From Gammaproteobacteria bacterium (GTDB taxonomy: Bacteria > Pseudomonadota > Gammaproteobacteria > SZUA-140), in assembly GCA_015491865.1 (NCBI GenBank), contig WFVD01000021.1, positions 1-64,000 of the forward strand: a stretch of DNA of 64,000 bases. Direction: 5' to 3'. Under the pieces are notes generated by a model. That model was not told where the DNA came from, ran no database searches, and saw only the letters and a list, made by a program, of their open reading frames with translations. Positions 52,868-63,184 of the stretch are shown one piece after another. The stretch's first letter is position 1. Every line of letters begins with the position of its first letter. Both the position numbers and the translations under genes were made by a program.

Positions 52868-52957
52868 GAATACCCAAGGGCGACTGATATGCGTCGCGTC
52901 GACTAGTTTTTATCATTTTTAATGACTACGGCCTGAACTAAATCTAAAGAACTCAGT

Positions 52958-53881
52958 CTAGCGCGAAGCATTTATGTATTTAATTGGATCAACTACACGT
53001 CCATTCTTCCACACCTCATAGTGTACGTGCGGCCCGGTTGAGCGTCCACTGGATCCCATTAATGCGATACGCTCTCCCTTCTCCACTTCTGATCCTGCCT
53101 GAACCAGAATCTTACTATTATGACCATAGCGTGTCACATATCCATTGCCATGATTGATCTCAACCAGTTGACCATAACCATATCGAGCCCCTGCCCAGGT
53201 CACAACCCCGGCAGCAGAAGCGATCACATCCGAACCCTTTTTCCCTGCAAAATCAACACCTTTATGTCTTGCCTGCATACCTGTAAAAGGGTCAACGCGC
53301 ATCCCGTAGTAAGAGGAGATCCAGCCCTTCTTAATTGGGCGACCAGCAGGAAAAACCTCCCCTTCCAGTTCACGCCCCATATAGAAGGCCTCCATTACTC
53401 GCAACTGCTGTTCACGATCATCCAGCTGCGCGGCAAGCTGGTCCAGTGAACTCAAAAAATCGGGGATTTCCATCTCGGCTAAACCCTGTAATTCCCCTTC
53501 GGGACCACCCTGCGCCGGTGGCTTGGTGAAATTAAACTCGCCTTTGTCGAGACTCGCCTTTTCCGTTAGGCGACGCCCAAGGGCATTCAGCCTGACCGTG
53601 TGGGCCTGCAACTCCCCCAGGCGTACTGCAAGCGCGTTCATATTTTCACGGGCAGTACGGGTTGTTTCTGCCAGCTCGTCACGGTGGCGTAACATTTCCA
53701 CCTCCCAGTTGCCCGGCAGAAGCTGGCTTTCCACCTGAGACCTGCCCATCTCATATCCACCATACATCACCCCACCAGGCAGGAGGACAATAAAAAACAG
53801 CATCATAAACAGCAGTTTATTTTTTCCCAAATAGATAATGGAAGATTTCTTTGCTTTCTTTGAAAACAGAATGATGTTCAT
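52958..53881 (-). CDS. Membrane-anchored M23 (LytM) metallopeptidase
   Basis: 307 residues. A membrane anchor (LLFMMLFFIVLLPGGVMYGG, about 24-43) is followed by a helical linker (about 60-175) and a LytM domain. The catalytic HxxxD is in RHKGVDFAGK (about 210), and the HxH motif in STGPHVHYEVWKNGRVVDP is present, so it is probably an active peptidoglycan endopeptidase or a close EnvC/NlpD-like regulator. This gene lies beside secA and lpxC in many gammaproteobacteria. Confidence 0.93.
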   Translation of the reverse strand: MNIILFSKKAKKSSIIYLGKNKLLFMMLFFIVLLPGGVMYGGYEMGRSQVESQLLPGNWEVEMLRHRDELAETTRTARENMNALAVRLGELQAHTVRLNALGRRLTEKASLDKGEFNFTKPPAQGGPEGELQGLAEMEIPDFLSSLDQLAAQLDDREQQLRVMEAFYMGRELEGEVFPAGRPIKKGWISSYYGMRVDPFTGMQARHKGVDFAGKKGSDVIASAAGVVTWAGARYGYGQLVEINHGNGYVTRYGHNSKILVQAGSEVEKGERIALMGSSGRSTGPHVHYEVWKNGRVVDPIKYINASR

Positions 53882-53930
53882 CTATCCTTACTCACTATCA
53901 ATCTTTCCTAAAGTCGCTGAAACTACGAAA

Positions 53931-54380
53931 ATGCGTTATACAAACCCTGTCAGTAAGCTCCTGGTCAATGGAAAATCCAGGCGATTACAGCGACTCTCTC
54001 AGTTCTCAAACCAACTGGCGGAGCTTAGCGCACTTGTGCAAAGTTGCCTACCCACACCCTTGCAAGGACACTGCCAGGTGATCAATATCCGGGGAAAAGC
54101 CCTTATCCTGCAAACGGAGAGCGCTGCCTGGGCATCTCAACTCCGCTTTTATACGCCGGCCATGCTATCGACCCTGACCCACCACCACTGTAACCATATA
54201 AAAGAGATTCAGATCCGAATTAAACCTGTATCGGCGAAAAAAGAGGGTGACGCAAGGTGTAATCTTGCGATTTCTTCTCAATCTGCGACCTTGATCACCG
54301 GCCTTGCAGAAATGACCCCTCACCGCAAATTAAAGGAGTCCTTGCTGCGGCTTGCCAGCCGCAAACAGAACAACCCCTGA
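53931..54380 (+). CDS. dciA: DciA (DUF721), predicted DnaB-helicase loader
   Basis: 149 residues from ATG 53931 (MRYTNPVSKLLVNGKSRRL). The KH-like DUF721 domain shows LIQTESAAWASQLRFYTP in slightly changed form (ALILQTESAAWASQLRF), the hallmark of the family. DciA loads DnaB in bacteria without DnaC. It is divergent from the M23 gene and convergent with lpxC. Longer starts would overlap the M23 start and are rejected. Confidence 0.9.
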   Translation: MRYTNPVSKLLVNGKSRRLQRLSQFSNQLAELSALVQSCLPTPLQGHCQVINIRGKALILQTESAAWASQLRFYTPAMLSTLTHHHCNHIKEIQIRIKPVSAKKEGDARCNLAISSQSATLITGLAEMTPHRKLKESLLRLASRKQNNP

Positions 54381-54398
54381 TTGACTGCTCAATATTAC

Positions 54399-55313
54399 TC
54401 AGCCCGCCGGTATCGGCTGGGCAAATGAAATGGGGGCCAGCGCACCTTCTTCTTCAAAGGTCACCAGCTCCCACGTCTCTTTATCCGCCATCAGCGTGCG
54501 CAGCAGGTGGTTATTGAGATCATGGCCCGATTTGTGGCCACTAAATGCACCGATCAAACTGTAACCTAGCAGGTAGAGATCTCCAATGGCATCCAGCACC
54601 TTATGCTTCACAAACTCATCGTCATAACGCAGGCCATCTTCATTCAGAATACGATCATCATCGACCACAATCGCATTTTTCATGCTACCGCCCAGTGCCA
54701 GATTTTTTTCTCTTAACCACTCGATATCACGCATAAAGCCAAAGGTACGTGCACGACTCACCTCTTTCACAAATGAGGTCGTGGAAAAGTCGACGGTCGC
54801 CTCTCGTGCCTTACCATCAAATGCTGGATGTTTGAAGTCGATCGCAAATGAGACCTTAAACCCCTCAAACGGGTCAAAGCGGGCCCATTTGTCACCATCC
54901 TGCACGATAACAGGCTTCTTAATACGGATAAAACGTTTGGGAGCCGACTGGCTTTCGATACCTGCAGACTGAATTAGAAAAACAAACGGTCCTGCGCTGC
55001 CATCCATAATCGGTACTTCAGAGGCACTCAGTTCCACATAAGCGTTATCGATCCCCAGCCCGGCAAATGCTGACAGCAGGTGCTCAACCGTTGAGATCCG
55101 CACACCATCTTTAATCAATGTGGTGGAGAGCCGTGTATCTCCAACGTTCTCTTCTTTTGCTTCAATTTCAACAGGTTCGTCAAGGTCAATGCGGCGAAAA
55201 ACGATCCCTCTGTCCACCGGGGCCGGCCGCAGGGTCAGGTAGATCTTTTCACCCGTATGCAGCCCCACACCAGTGGCCCGAATAACGTTTTTCAGTGTAC
55301 GTTGCTTAATCAT
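54399..55313 (-). CDS. lpxC: UDP-3-O-acyl-N-acetylglucosamine deacetylase
   Basis: 304 residues from ATG 55313 ([19 protein letters not shown]). It is the committed step of lipid A synthesis and a zinc enzyme. The zinc-site residues are in [15 protein letters not shown] and [20 protein letters not shown] longer frame upstream (44 residues) is not family-like. It follows ftsZ after about 210 bases, the usual place at the end of the dcw cluster. Confidence 0.97.
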   Translation of the reverse strand: MIKQRTLKNVIRATGVGLHTGEKIYLTLRPAPVDRGIVFRRIDLDEPVEIEAKEENVGDTRLSTTLIKDGVRISTVEHLLSAFAGLGIDNAYVELSASEVPIMDGSAGPFVFLIQSAGIESQSAPKRFIRIKKPVIVQDGDKWARFDPFEGFKVSFAIDFKHPAFDGKAREATVDFSTTSFVKEVSRARTFGFMRDIEWLREKNLALGGSMKNAIVVDDDRILNEDGLRYDDEFVKHKVLDAIGDLYLLGYSLIGAFSGHKSGHDLNNHLLRTLMADKETWELVTFEEEGALAPISFAQPIPAG

Positions 55314-55524
55314 CTTACCTATTTTCCCACCCGCGCCACACGCTGACAGATCACGAGCCAAATTAATTCCAGACGGCCATCTGCCGATCCCGGCGGATAT
55401 TAGCATAGACACCCTATACTGCATAGAAACAGGAACGCCCAATACCCCGGTTCTGGCCAGAAAAACCCGCCGGAATTCATGGGAAAATCACGGTTTTACA
55501 CCTCCCCTGCCTGACCTGGCACAA

Positions 55525-56676
55525 TTAGTCCGCCTGGCGTCTCAGGAAAGCCGGTACATCGAGATAATCAAGATTGGTGCTATCTGCTGGAATCACATTC
55601 TGATCTGTTGCCGTCGTCTGGTTACGCATCACAGTTGGGCGATCTAGCTTATTGTAATCTACCTCTCCTGCATTTGTTTTGGAGATCAACTTAACAGGCT
55701 TTGCCTCAAGCTTCACCGAGGCCTGCCCCAGACCAGTCGCCACGACGGTAACACGCAGCTCGTCTTCCATTTCAGGGTCGATAACGGTGCCCACCACCAC
55801 TGTGGCATCATCAGAGGCAAACTCTTTCACGGTGTTACCCACCTCTTCGAATTCACCAATGGTCATGCTCAGGCCAGCCGTCACATTGACGAGGATACCG
55901 TGTGCGCCGGCAAGGTTAACATCCTCCAGCAGTGGGCTTGCGATCGCCGCTTCAGCGGCCTCACGTGAACGGTGCTCACCGGATGAACTACCAGAGCCCA
56001 TCATCGCCATGCCCATTTCAGACATCACCGTACGCACATCCGCGAAATCAACATTGATCAGGCCAGGACGCGTGATCAGCTCAGCGATCCCCTGCACTGC
56101 CCCCAGCAACACATCGTTAGCCGATTTAAAGGCGTCCAGCAGCGACGCATCTTTACCCAATACAGAGAGCAGCTTCTCATTTGGAATAGTGATCAGCGAA
56201 TCGACATGTTCACCCAGCGCCTCGATCCCCTCGTCTGCAATTCTGGCGCGCTTTTTACCTTCAAACGGAAAGGGTTTGGTCACGACGGCAACCGTTAAGA
56301 TCTCCATATCTTTTGCCACCTGGGCAACGATTGGCGCAGCCCCGGTACCAGTACCACCACCCATGCCGGCGGTGATGAAAACCATATCCGCCCCCTCAAT
56401 CACCTCAGCAATACGATCACGGTCTTCCATCGCAGCCTGACGGCCAACCTCAGGATTTGCGCCAGCGCCCAGCCCTTTTGTTACCGTATTCCCAAGCTGC
56501 AGGGTGGTGCGTGCCGAGGAGTTCTTCAGCGCCTGGGCATCGGTATTGGCGCAGATAAAATCAACACCATCGATGTTTGCAGAGACCATATGCTCCACCG
56601 CATTGCCGCCACCACCCCCAACACCGATCACTTTGATTACTGCGTTCTGGCTATATGCATCCATTAGTTCAAACAT
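55525..56676 (-). CDS. ftsZ: Cell division protein FtsZ
   Basis: 383 residues. The tubulin-like GTPase signature GGGTGTGAAP (about 107-116) and the T7 loop NVDFADVRTVM are present. A short linker leads to the C-terminal peptide LDYLDVPAFLRRQAD that binds FtsA and ZipA. It forms the Z ring. Downstream of ftsA by 53 bases. Confidence 0.99.
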   Translation of the reverse strand: MFELMDAYSQNAVIKVIGVGGGGGNAVEHMVSANIDGVDFICANTDAQALKNSSARTTLQLGNTVTKGLGAGANPEVGRQAAMEDRDRIAEVIEGADMVFITAGMGGGTGTGAAPIVAQVAKDMEILTVAVVTKPFPFEGKKRARIADEGIEALGEHVDSLITIPNEKLLSVLGKDASLLDAFKSANDVLLGAVQGIAELITRPGLINVDFADVRTVMSEMGMAMMGSGSSSGEHRSREAAEAAIASPLLEDVNLAGAHGILVNVTAGLSMTIGEFEEVGNTVKEFASDDATVVVGTVIDPEMEDELRVTVVATGLGQASVKLEAKPVKLISKTNAGEVDYNKLDRPTVMRNQTTATDQNVIPADSTNLDYLDVPAFLRRQAD

Positions 56677-56729
56677 ACTTTTTCTCCTTGGTTCTTTAAT
56701 TCACTACAATTGTTTTGATGACTACAAAC

Positions 56730-57962
56730 TTAAAAATTACCCTGAAACCAGCTCTTCATCCTCGCCCAGATACCACCTCCACCCGTCTCCCCACGATTCG
56801 GGCTTTTCACATGTTGCTGCGTATGCCCATACAGCAGCAACCCTACACCTGTCGCATGGATGGGGTTGCGTACCACATCAACCAGCCCCTCCACATATTG
56901 CGGAACACCCAGACGAACCGGGGTGTGAAAGATCTCTTCCGCCAACTCGATCACCCCTTCCATCTTTGATGTCCCACCAGTCAATACAACGCCTGCCGCA
57001 ATCAAATCATCAAAGCCACTTCTGCGTAGCTCTGCCTGAATCAGTACAAACAGCTCTTCATATCTTGGCTCCACCACCTCGGCCAGGGTCTGTCGTGCCA
57101 ACCGCCTTGCGGGGCGATCGCCAACACTCGGCACTTCAATGGTCTCTTCAGGACTGGCCAGCTGTGTTAATGCGCAGCCATATTTAATTTTGATCTCTTC
57201 TGCGTATTGCGTCGGTGTGCGCAGCGCAACAGCGATGTCGTTGGTGACCTGGTCACCGGCAATGGGGATCACCGCGGTATGCCGAATCGAACCATCGGTA
57301 AAAATAGCGATATCGGTGGTGCCTCCACCAATATCAACCAGACAGACACCGAGCTCTTTTTCATCATCCATCAAGACGGAATAGCTGGAGGCCAGCTGTT
57401 CAAGAATCACATCATCGACCTCAAGCCCACAACGGCGCACACACTTGATAATGTTTTGTGCCGCACTCACCGCGCCGGTCACCATATGCACCTTCGCTTC
57501 GAGGCGCACTCCTGACATGCCAATCGGCTCTTTGATGCCATCCTGATTATCGATAATGAACTCCTGCGGCAGGATATGCAGGATCTTCTGATCTGCCGGA
57601 ATCGCGACGGCGCGTGCCGCATCGATCACTCGATCAACATCACCAGCGGCAATCTCGCTATCACGAATTGCCACAATACCGTGCGAGTTCAGACTGCGGA
57701 TATGGCTGCCTGCAATACCGGCATAAACGGCATGAATCTCACACCCGGCCATCAACTCCGCCTCTTCTACTGCGCGTTGAATCGACTGCACCGTCGATTC
57801 AATATTCACCACCACCCCTTTTTTAAGCCCTTTTGATGGGTGTGAACCGATACCGATAATTTCGATCTTGTCGCTATCGGTAATCTCGCCCACAATCGCC
57901 ACCACCTTGGAGGTACCGATATCGAGTCCGACAATCAGATCTTTTTCATCTTTTTTAGACAT
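56730..57962 (-). CDS. ftsA: Cell division protein FtsA
   Basis: 410 residues from ATG 57962 (MSKKDEKDLIVGLDIGTSKV). Actin-like ATPase with VDIGGGTTDIAIF and VLTGGTSKMEGVIELAEEIF. The C-terminal amphipathic membrane-targeting helix IWARMKSWFQGNF is present. It anchors FtsZ to the membrane. Confidence 0.97.
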   Translation of the reverse strand: MSKKDEKDLIVGLDIGTSKVVAIVGEITDSDKIEIIGIGSHPSKGLKKGVVVNIESTVQSIQRAVEEAELMAGCEIHAVYAGIAGSHIRSLNSHGIVAIRDSEIAAGDVDRVIDAARAVAIPADQKILHILPQEFIIDNQDGIKEPIGMSGVRLEAKVHMVTGAVSAAQNIIKCVRRCGLEVDDVILEQLASSYSVLMDDEKELGVCLVDIGGGTTDIAIFTDGSIRHTAVIPIAGDQVTNDIAVALRTPTQYAEEIKIKYGCALTQLASPEETIEVPSVGDRPARRLARQTLAEVVEPRYEELFVLIQAELRRSGFDDLIAAGVVLTGGTSKMEGVIELAEEIFHTPVRLGVPQYVEGLVDVVRNPIHATGVGLLLYGHTQQHVKSPNRGETGGGGIWARMKSWFQGNF

Positions 57963-57982
57963 AATGTTGTCTCTCTCTACTC

Positions 57983-58765
57983 TCAACCTTGCGCAATTTC
58001 ATGCTGCTTCCTGCCCACCGCATGCCAGCGAACGGCAAAGCCATTGGTGTAACGTAAATCGACTTCATCAATGGACTGCTCCCACGCCTGCAACACCTCG
58101 GGATAAAGTTCAACAAAACGCGCCAGCCGCGCCTCACTCTCTTTCCGCCCCAGCAGTAACTTCACACCACTGCTCAGCGTTACCACCCATGCACGCCGCT
58201 CATCCTGCGTAAGCCGTATTACAGACAAACTGTGCCCGGCCAGCATCTCACGCACCTTTAAATATTTCGCCAGCACCGCCACACCATCGCTACTCGGACC
58301 ACTCAGTTCAGGGTAGTTATCAAAACCAGTTCTATCCTGGGGAAAAAAGAGTTCACCAGATGGACTCACCAGCCCCGCATCGCGCCAGCGCGCTGCAACC
58401 GTCTGCTCCTGTAGCGAGACATACAGCGTACCGGGCCAGACACGGCGTACCGAGGCGTACCTGACCCACGGCAACGCCTCAATCGCCCGTTTAACCTGCG
58501 CCACATCGACACCAAGAAAACCCTGCTCACGAAAACTGGCCACGACTCGCTTTACACTCACTGGCTGCACATGTTCAAACGCCCCTTCAACCTGCACAGA
58601 TGTAATCTGAATCGACTGCGGGTCGATCAGTTTCGCCGCCAGGCGCTCACCCGCAATAACAATCACCACCACTATCAACGACACGCCAGCGACACGCGGC
58701 AACCAGCGCCGACAGATCTCAACGACGGGGCGCTGCTGCTGTTTTTCGCTGCCTTTATTCGCCAT
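57983..58765 (-). CDS. ftsQ: Cell division protein FtsQ
   Basis: 260 residues from ATG 58765, which overlaps the ddlB stop by 11 bases (ATGGCGAATAA). A short cytoplasmic tail, one membrane helix (VAGVSLIVVVIVIAG), a POTRA domain (about 48-120; ALPWVRYASVRRVWPGTLYVSLQEQ) and the FtsQ beta domain follow. It joins FtsB and FtsL in the divisome. Confidence 0.95.
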   Translation of the reverse strand: MANKGSEKQQQRPVVEICRRWLPRVAGVSLIVVVIVIAGERLAAKLIDPQSIQITSVQVEGAFEHVQPVSVKRVVASFREQGFLGVDVAQVKRAIEALPWVRYASVRRVWPGTLYVSLQEQTVAARWRDAGLVSPSGELFFPQDRTGFDNYPELSGPSSDGVAVLAKYLKVREMLAGHSLSVIRLTQDERRAWVVTLSSGVKLLLGRKESEARLARFVELYPEVLQAWEQSIDEVDLRYTNGFAVRWHAVGRKQHEIAQG

Positions 58766-59708
58766 CCCCCCTCCCCGCCTCAACCACGCTACTCTCAAGA
58801 ATACGCCACACCAGCAGATCGAAACTGATCCCTGCCGCCTTTGCTGCCATCGGTACAAGGCTGTGGTCGGTCATCCCCGGTACGGTGTTCACCTCAATCA
58901 ACCACGCCTCCCCCTGCACATCACACATCAGATCAACCCGCCCCCAGCCACGGCAGCCAACCGCATCAAAAGCGCGCAGCGCTAGCTGCTGCAAAAGGGA
59001 TTCCTGTCGCTCATCCAGCCCACACGGAGAGAGATAACTCGTCTCATCAGATTGATACTTCGCTTCATAATCATAAAAGTCTCGCACTGTTTCGACTCGA
59101 ATCAGCGGCAGTGCGGTCCCCTGCAAAATCGCAACAGTGTACTCCGCACCATCAACCCACTGCTCCGCCAGGACCGTCGCGCCACCTTCGGCTGCCTTCT
59201 GCCACGCAGACGGTAACTCAGTGGCCAGTGTCACTTTACTCATGCCGATACTGGAACCTTCCGTCGCTGGCTTAACAATCATTGGCAGACCGATCTCAGC
59301 CGCTACCTTTTCAAAATCACAGCCATCGCTTAACACTTGATAGGCGGGCGTCGGAAGCCCGTTCCCCTGCCAGAGCTGTTTGCTACGCAGCTTATCCATC
59401 CCTAATGCAGAGCCCATCACACCCGTTCCGGTATAGGGCAGACCGATCGCTTCCAGCGCTCCCTGAATCACACCATCTTCGCCGCCACGTCCATGCAGCA
59501 TGATAAAGGCGCGATCAAACCCCGCCTGACGAATCGACAATAGATCTTCTTTCGCAGGGTCTACCGCATACGCATCGACACCGCTGCGCAGCAGTGACTG
59601 CAACACAGCATCACCACTCTTTAGCGAGATCTCACGCTCTGATGAGTTGCCGCCCATCAATACGGCGACCTTTCCAAAGCTTGCAGCTTGATCAACACAG
59701 TGCATCAT
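58755..59708 (-). CDS. ddlB: D-alanine--D-alanine ligase B
   Basis: 317 residues. ATP-grasp ligase with LMGGNSSEREISLKSG at the N-terminus, the serine loop KPATEGSSIGMSKV (about 148-161) and EVNTVPGMTDHSLVP near the end. It makes D-Ala-D-Ala for peptidoglycan. Confidence 0.97.
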   Translation of the reverse strand: MMHCVDQAASFGKVAVLMGGNSSEREISLKSGDAVLQSLLRSGVDAYAVDPAKEDLLSIRQAGFDRAFIMLHGRGGEDGVIQGALEAIGLPYTGTGVMGSALGMDKLRSKQLWQGNGLPTPAYQVLSDGCDFEKVAAEIGLPMIVKPATEGSSIGMSKVTLATELPSAWQKAAEGGATVLAEQWVDGAEYTVAILQGTALPLIRVETVRDFYDYEAKYQSDETSYLSPCGLDERQESLLQQLALRAFDAVGCRGWGRVDLMCDVQGEAWLIEVNTVPGMTDHSLVPMAAKAAGISFDLLVWRILESSVVEAGRGDGE

Positions 59709-59713
59709 CGGCT

Positions 59714-60643
59714 CTATTTCTCTCCGACAGGCGCAACATCGCCAACGATATGTACCTCAGGCACCAGCTTAACCCCCTGCTCTTCCTCTACCCGCCTCAT
59801 CACAAACTGAATCAGCCCCTCAATATCTGCTGCGGTGGCAGTACCGTTATTAATAATAAAATTGGCATGTTTCTCTGACACAACGGCGCCACCCATTGAG
59901 TGCCCCTTTAACCCACAGGCCTCAATCAGACGACCAGCGTGGTCACCCTCGGGATTACGAAAGACAGAACCACAACTCGCCTGCCCTGTCGGCTGCGTTT
60001 CATTACGTTTTTCAAGTAGCGCCCTGGTACGCGCCAGACCATCTTCACGCGCGACTCTCAGACGAAAGTGAGCTGCGAGAAACCATTCATCCTTTGGACC
60101 CGTTACAGTACGGTAGCCAATCTGATACTCCTCCGGAGTGCGTAGATAACGTCGTCCCTGCCGGTCTATCGTCTCCACCACTTCGACGATCGGCCAGGTC
60201 TCACCACCAAAGGCGCCGGCATTCATCGCCAGCGCACCGCCTACAGTACCCGGAATACCGATCAGAAATTCGGCCCCTGCCAGACCAAAACGCACACTAA
60301 AACGGGCAAGCTTGGCGCAGGGGACGCCCGCTTCAGCACGAATCAGGTCACTCTCTAATAACGCCAGTTTGCCAAGCACCCCACTAGTACAGATCACCGC
60401 GCCATTAATACCCCCATCACGAACCAGCAAATTACTACCCAGCCCAATCCATACGACCGCTTCTTCAGGGGGTATCTGGGCCAGAAAGGTTGCCAGCTCC
60501 TCAACCGTGTCAGGCTTAAAAAATCGCTTTGCTGCACCGCCAACACGCCATGAAGTGTGACGTGACATCGATTCACTGCATCGCAACTCACCCATAAAGA
60601 CCTCGCCTCCACCTGATGCTGTTGCCGCTAAAATAATAGTCAC
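59714..60643 (-). CDS. murB: UDP-N-acetylenolpyruvoylglucosamine reductase
   Basis: 309 residues. The frame starts at GTG 60643, which overlaps the murC stop (GTGA) and is preceded by a strong purine-rich site (AGAGGGGAGGGG). FAD-binding [30 protein letters not shown] and the proton-donor serine region SCGSVFRNP are present. Type I MurB. It reduces the enolpyruvyl intermediate to UDP-MurNAc. Confidence 0.97.
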   Translation of the reverse strand: MTIILAATASGGGEVFMGELRCSESMSRHTSWRVGGAAKRFFKPDTVEELATFLAQIPPEEAVVWIGLGSNLLVRDGGINGAVICTSGVLGKLALLESDLIRAEAGVPCAKLARFSVRFGLAGAEFLIGIPGTVGGALAMNAGAFGGETWPIVEVVETIDRQGRRYLRTPEEYQIGYRTVTGPKDEWFLAAHFRLRVAREDGLARTRALLEKRNETQPTGQASCGSVFRNPEGDHAGRLIEACGLKGHSMGGAVVSEKHANFIINNGTATAADIEGLIQFVMRRVEEEQGVKLVPEVHIVGDVAPVGEK

Positions 60644-62091
60644 GACCCCTCCCCTCTCTTCTCGTGCCGCAATGTTTTTTCCAGGCGTGCCGCGACTGCC
60701 CCCACATCTCCCGCCCCTAACGTTAGCAACACATCGCCCTGCTGTAACAGACCAGCGAGGATCGTCTCCAGCTCATCATTATCTTCAATAAAGACAGGAT
60801 CGACCTGATTACGGGCACGGATCGTTCGACACAGTGCGCGCGAATCTGCGCCTGCAATCGGCCGCTCCCCTGCTGCATAGACATCCAGCATCAGTAGCAC
60901 ATCCGCCTCAGAGAGCTCCCTGGCAAAGTCATCAAACAGCTCCTGGGTGCGGGTATAGCGGTGCGGTTGAAACACAACGACCAGACGGCGCTCCGGCCAG
61001 CCATCGCGAATGGCTGCAATCGCAGCGGCGATTTCACGCGGGTGATGACCGTAATCGTCAATCATCAACACCTCACCCAGCACCGTATTCAGCTCACCAT
61101 AAACATGGAAGCGACGCCCGATCCCCTGAAAGTTCTCCAGCCCTTTCAGAATTGATGCATCATCCACTCCCAACTCATGCGCTACGGCAATCGCCGCAGT
61201 CGCATTCAGGACATTATGTTTGCCTGCCATGTTGAGTGTGACATCAAGCCACTGCGGTTTGCCTGCACGTGAGACTTTAAATCGGGTAATCGCCTGCTGC
61301 TGACAAATATCAGAGATGGTGATATCCGCCTTATCTGATGTACCGTAGGTCATCAACGGACGCGAGAGCTCTGGCAACACCTCCTTAACAACCGGGTCAT
61401 CAAGACAGACCACCGCCAGCCCATAGAAAGGGAGGTGGTGCAGAAACTCAACAAAGGTTTGTCGCAGCACGGCAAAGTCACCACCGTAGGTACTCATATG
61501 ATCCGCATCAATATTGGTCACCACAGCCAACACCGGTTGTAGGTGCAAAAAGGAGGCGTCACTTTCATCGGCCTCCGCAACCAGATACTGCCCAGCACCA
61601 AGGCGCGCATTGCCGCCGGTACTATTTAACCGACCGCCGATAACGAAGGTTGGATCAAGCCCACCCTCTGCCAGCACACTGGCAATGAGACTCGTGGTGG
61701 TTGTTTTACCGTGGGTCCCCGCCACTGCAATACCGTAGCGAAAGCGCATCAACTCGGCCAGCATCTCTGCACGTGGAATAACAGGGATGTGCAATCTGTT
61801 AGCTGCGACGATCTCAGGGTTATCACGTTTGACCGCTGTCGATTTTACCACCACGTCACACCCCTCAACCGCCGATGCATCATGACCAATAGAGAGTTTC
61901 ATACCGCGGGCGACCAGTCGCCGGGTCATTGCACTCTCGTGCATATCTGAACCGCTCACCTGGTAACCGAGGTTGAGTAACACCTCCGCGATGCCACTCA
62001 TACCGGCACCACCGGCACCGATAAAGTGGATGCGCTTAACCCGCGCCATCCATTTATTGCTGTCAGGCTGCACCAGCACCGTATCAGCCAT
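60640..62091 (-). CDS. murC: UDP-N-acetylmuramate--L-alanine ligase
   Basis: 483 residues from ATG 62091 (MADTVLVQ), whose start overlaps the murG stop by eight bases. [17 protein letters not shown] (Rossmann N-terminus), ATP loop [11 protein letters not shown] (about 123-133) and the C-terminal [10 protein letters not shown] are all present. It adds the first amino acid of the peptide stem. Confidence 0.98.
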   Translation of the reverse strand: MADTVLVQPDSNKWMARVKRIHFIGAGGAGMSGIAEVLLNLGYQVSGSDMHESAMTRRLVARGMKLSIGHDASAVEGCDVVVKSTAVKRDNPEIVAANRLHIPVIPRAEMLAELMRFRYGIAVAGTHGKTTTTSLIASVLAEGGLDPTFVIGGRLNSTGGNARLGAGQYLVAEADESDASFLHLQPVLAVVTNIDADHMSTYGGDFAVLRQTFVEFLHHLPFYGLAVVCLDDPVVKEVLPELSRPLMTYGTSDKADITISDICQQQAITRFKVSRAGKPQWLDVTLNMAGKHNVLNATAAIAVAHELGVDDASILKGLENFQGIGRRFHVYGELNTVLGEVLMIDDYGHHPREIAAAIAAIRDGWPERRLVVVFQPHRYTRTQELFDDFARELSEADVLLMLDVYAAGERPIAGADSRALCRTIRARNQVDPVFIEDNDELETILAGLLQQGDVLLTLGAGDVGAVAARLEKTLRHEKRGEGS

Positions 62092-63184
62092 GCGCCACCT
62101 CCATACAGATATCAGCCACCCGCCTGACCGCATCGGGCTTCGCCAGCGAGCGACCTTTTAGCGCCATTTCCAGCAGGTGCGCCCTGACACCGGCGTGGTC
62201 ACCGTACTGCCGGTAAAGCGCCTGCCACCGCAACGCAAGCTGAGCGGCGTTAAACGCCTCCTGACGAATCAGCAGCGCCGCGCCACCTTCGACCAGAAAT
62301 GCCGCGTTATGTGCCTGGTGGTCATCCACCGCATGGGGGTAGGGCACCAGCCATGCGGCAACACCGGCGGCGCTCAGTTCAGAGATGGTTAACGCCCCGG
62401 CACGACACAGCACCAGGTCGGCCCAGCCGTAGGCCGCTGCCATATCTTCTATAAAGGGTTCGACACGCGCTTCCACTGCAGCAGCGTGGTAGCCGTCACG
62501 CGCCTTATCAATCAGATGCTCACCGGCCTGATGCCATATCACTGGGCGCTGCTCCGCTGCAATAGCCGCCATCGCAGCAGGCAGCACACGATTCAATGAT
62601 TGCGCACCCAGACTCCCCCCCAGCACCAGCAGCCGTAGCGCGCCCGCGCGCTTTTCATAACGCGCTGACGGCGGCGGCAGTGCCGCAATCGCATCGCGTA
62701 CCGGGTTGCCAACCAGTTGAGGATCACTCTTTTTCTGTAATGCGCCCGGAAAGGCCTGCAGGGTTCTTGTCGCGACTCGCGCCAGCAGGCGATTGGTTAA
62801 ACCCGCAACGGCGTTCTGCTCATGAATCACCAGCGGCTTATGCAACAGCCAGGTCACCACCCCACCAGGACCTGCAACAAAGCCGCCCATACCGAGCACC
62901 GCCATCGGGCGACAGCGCATGATGATCACCAATGACTGGTAGAGCGCCGAGAGCAATTTGAAGGGTGCCAGTAACCAGCTTACCGCCCCCTTGCCGCGCA
63001 GCCCGCTGATACTCACCCACTCGACTGGAATGCCTGCGGCGGGCACCAGCTTCGCTTCGATGCCGCGACGCGTTCCCATCCAGATCACTTCAACACCGCG
63101 GGCCTGTAGCGCCTGCGCCACTGCCAGTGCCGGGAAGACATGTCCGCCGGTACCACCCGCCATGATCATGATCCGAGTCACCAT
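62084..63184 (-). CDS. murG: Undecaprenyldiphospho-muramoylpentapeptide N-acetylglucosaminyltransferase
   Basis: 366 residues. GT28 glycosyltransferase with the N-terminal [17 protein letters not shown] and the C-terminal donor site ([34 protein letters not shown]). It makes lipid II on the inner face of the membrane. It overlaps ftsW by seven bases. Confidence 0.98.
   Translation of the reverse strand: MVTRIMIMAGGTGGHVFPALAVAQALQARGVEVIWMGTRRGIEAKLVPAAGIPVEWVSISGLRGKGAVSWLLAPFKLLSALYQSLVIIMRCRPMAVLGMGGFVAGPGGVVTWLLHKPLVIHEQNAVAGLTNRLLARVATRTLQAFPGALQKKSDPQLVGNPVRDAIAALPPPSARYEKRAGALRLLVLGGSLGAQSLNRVLPAAMAAIAAEQRPVIWHQAGEHLIDKARDGYHAAAVEARVEPFIEDMAAAYGWADLVLCRAGALTISELSAAGVAAWLVPYPHAVDDHQAHNAAFLVEGGAALLIRQEAFNAAQLALRWQALYRQYGDHAGVRAHLLEMALKGRSLAKPDAVRRVADICMEVAHG

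Noticed and set aside
53838-53930. Longer start for dciA
   Set aside because: It would overlap the divergent M23 gene's start, and the extra residues are not family-like.
55314-55442. 43-residue extension of LpxC
   Set aside because: LpxC begins MIKQRTL in the family; the extension has no ribosome binding site support.
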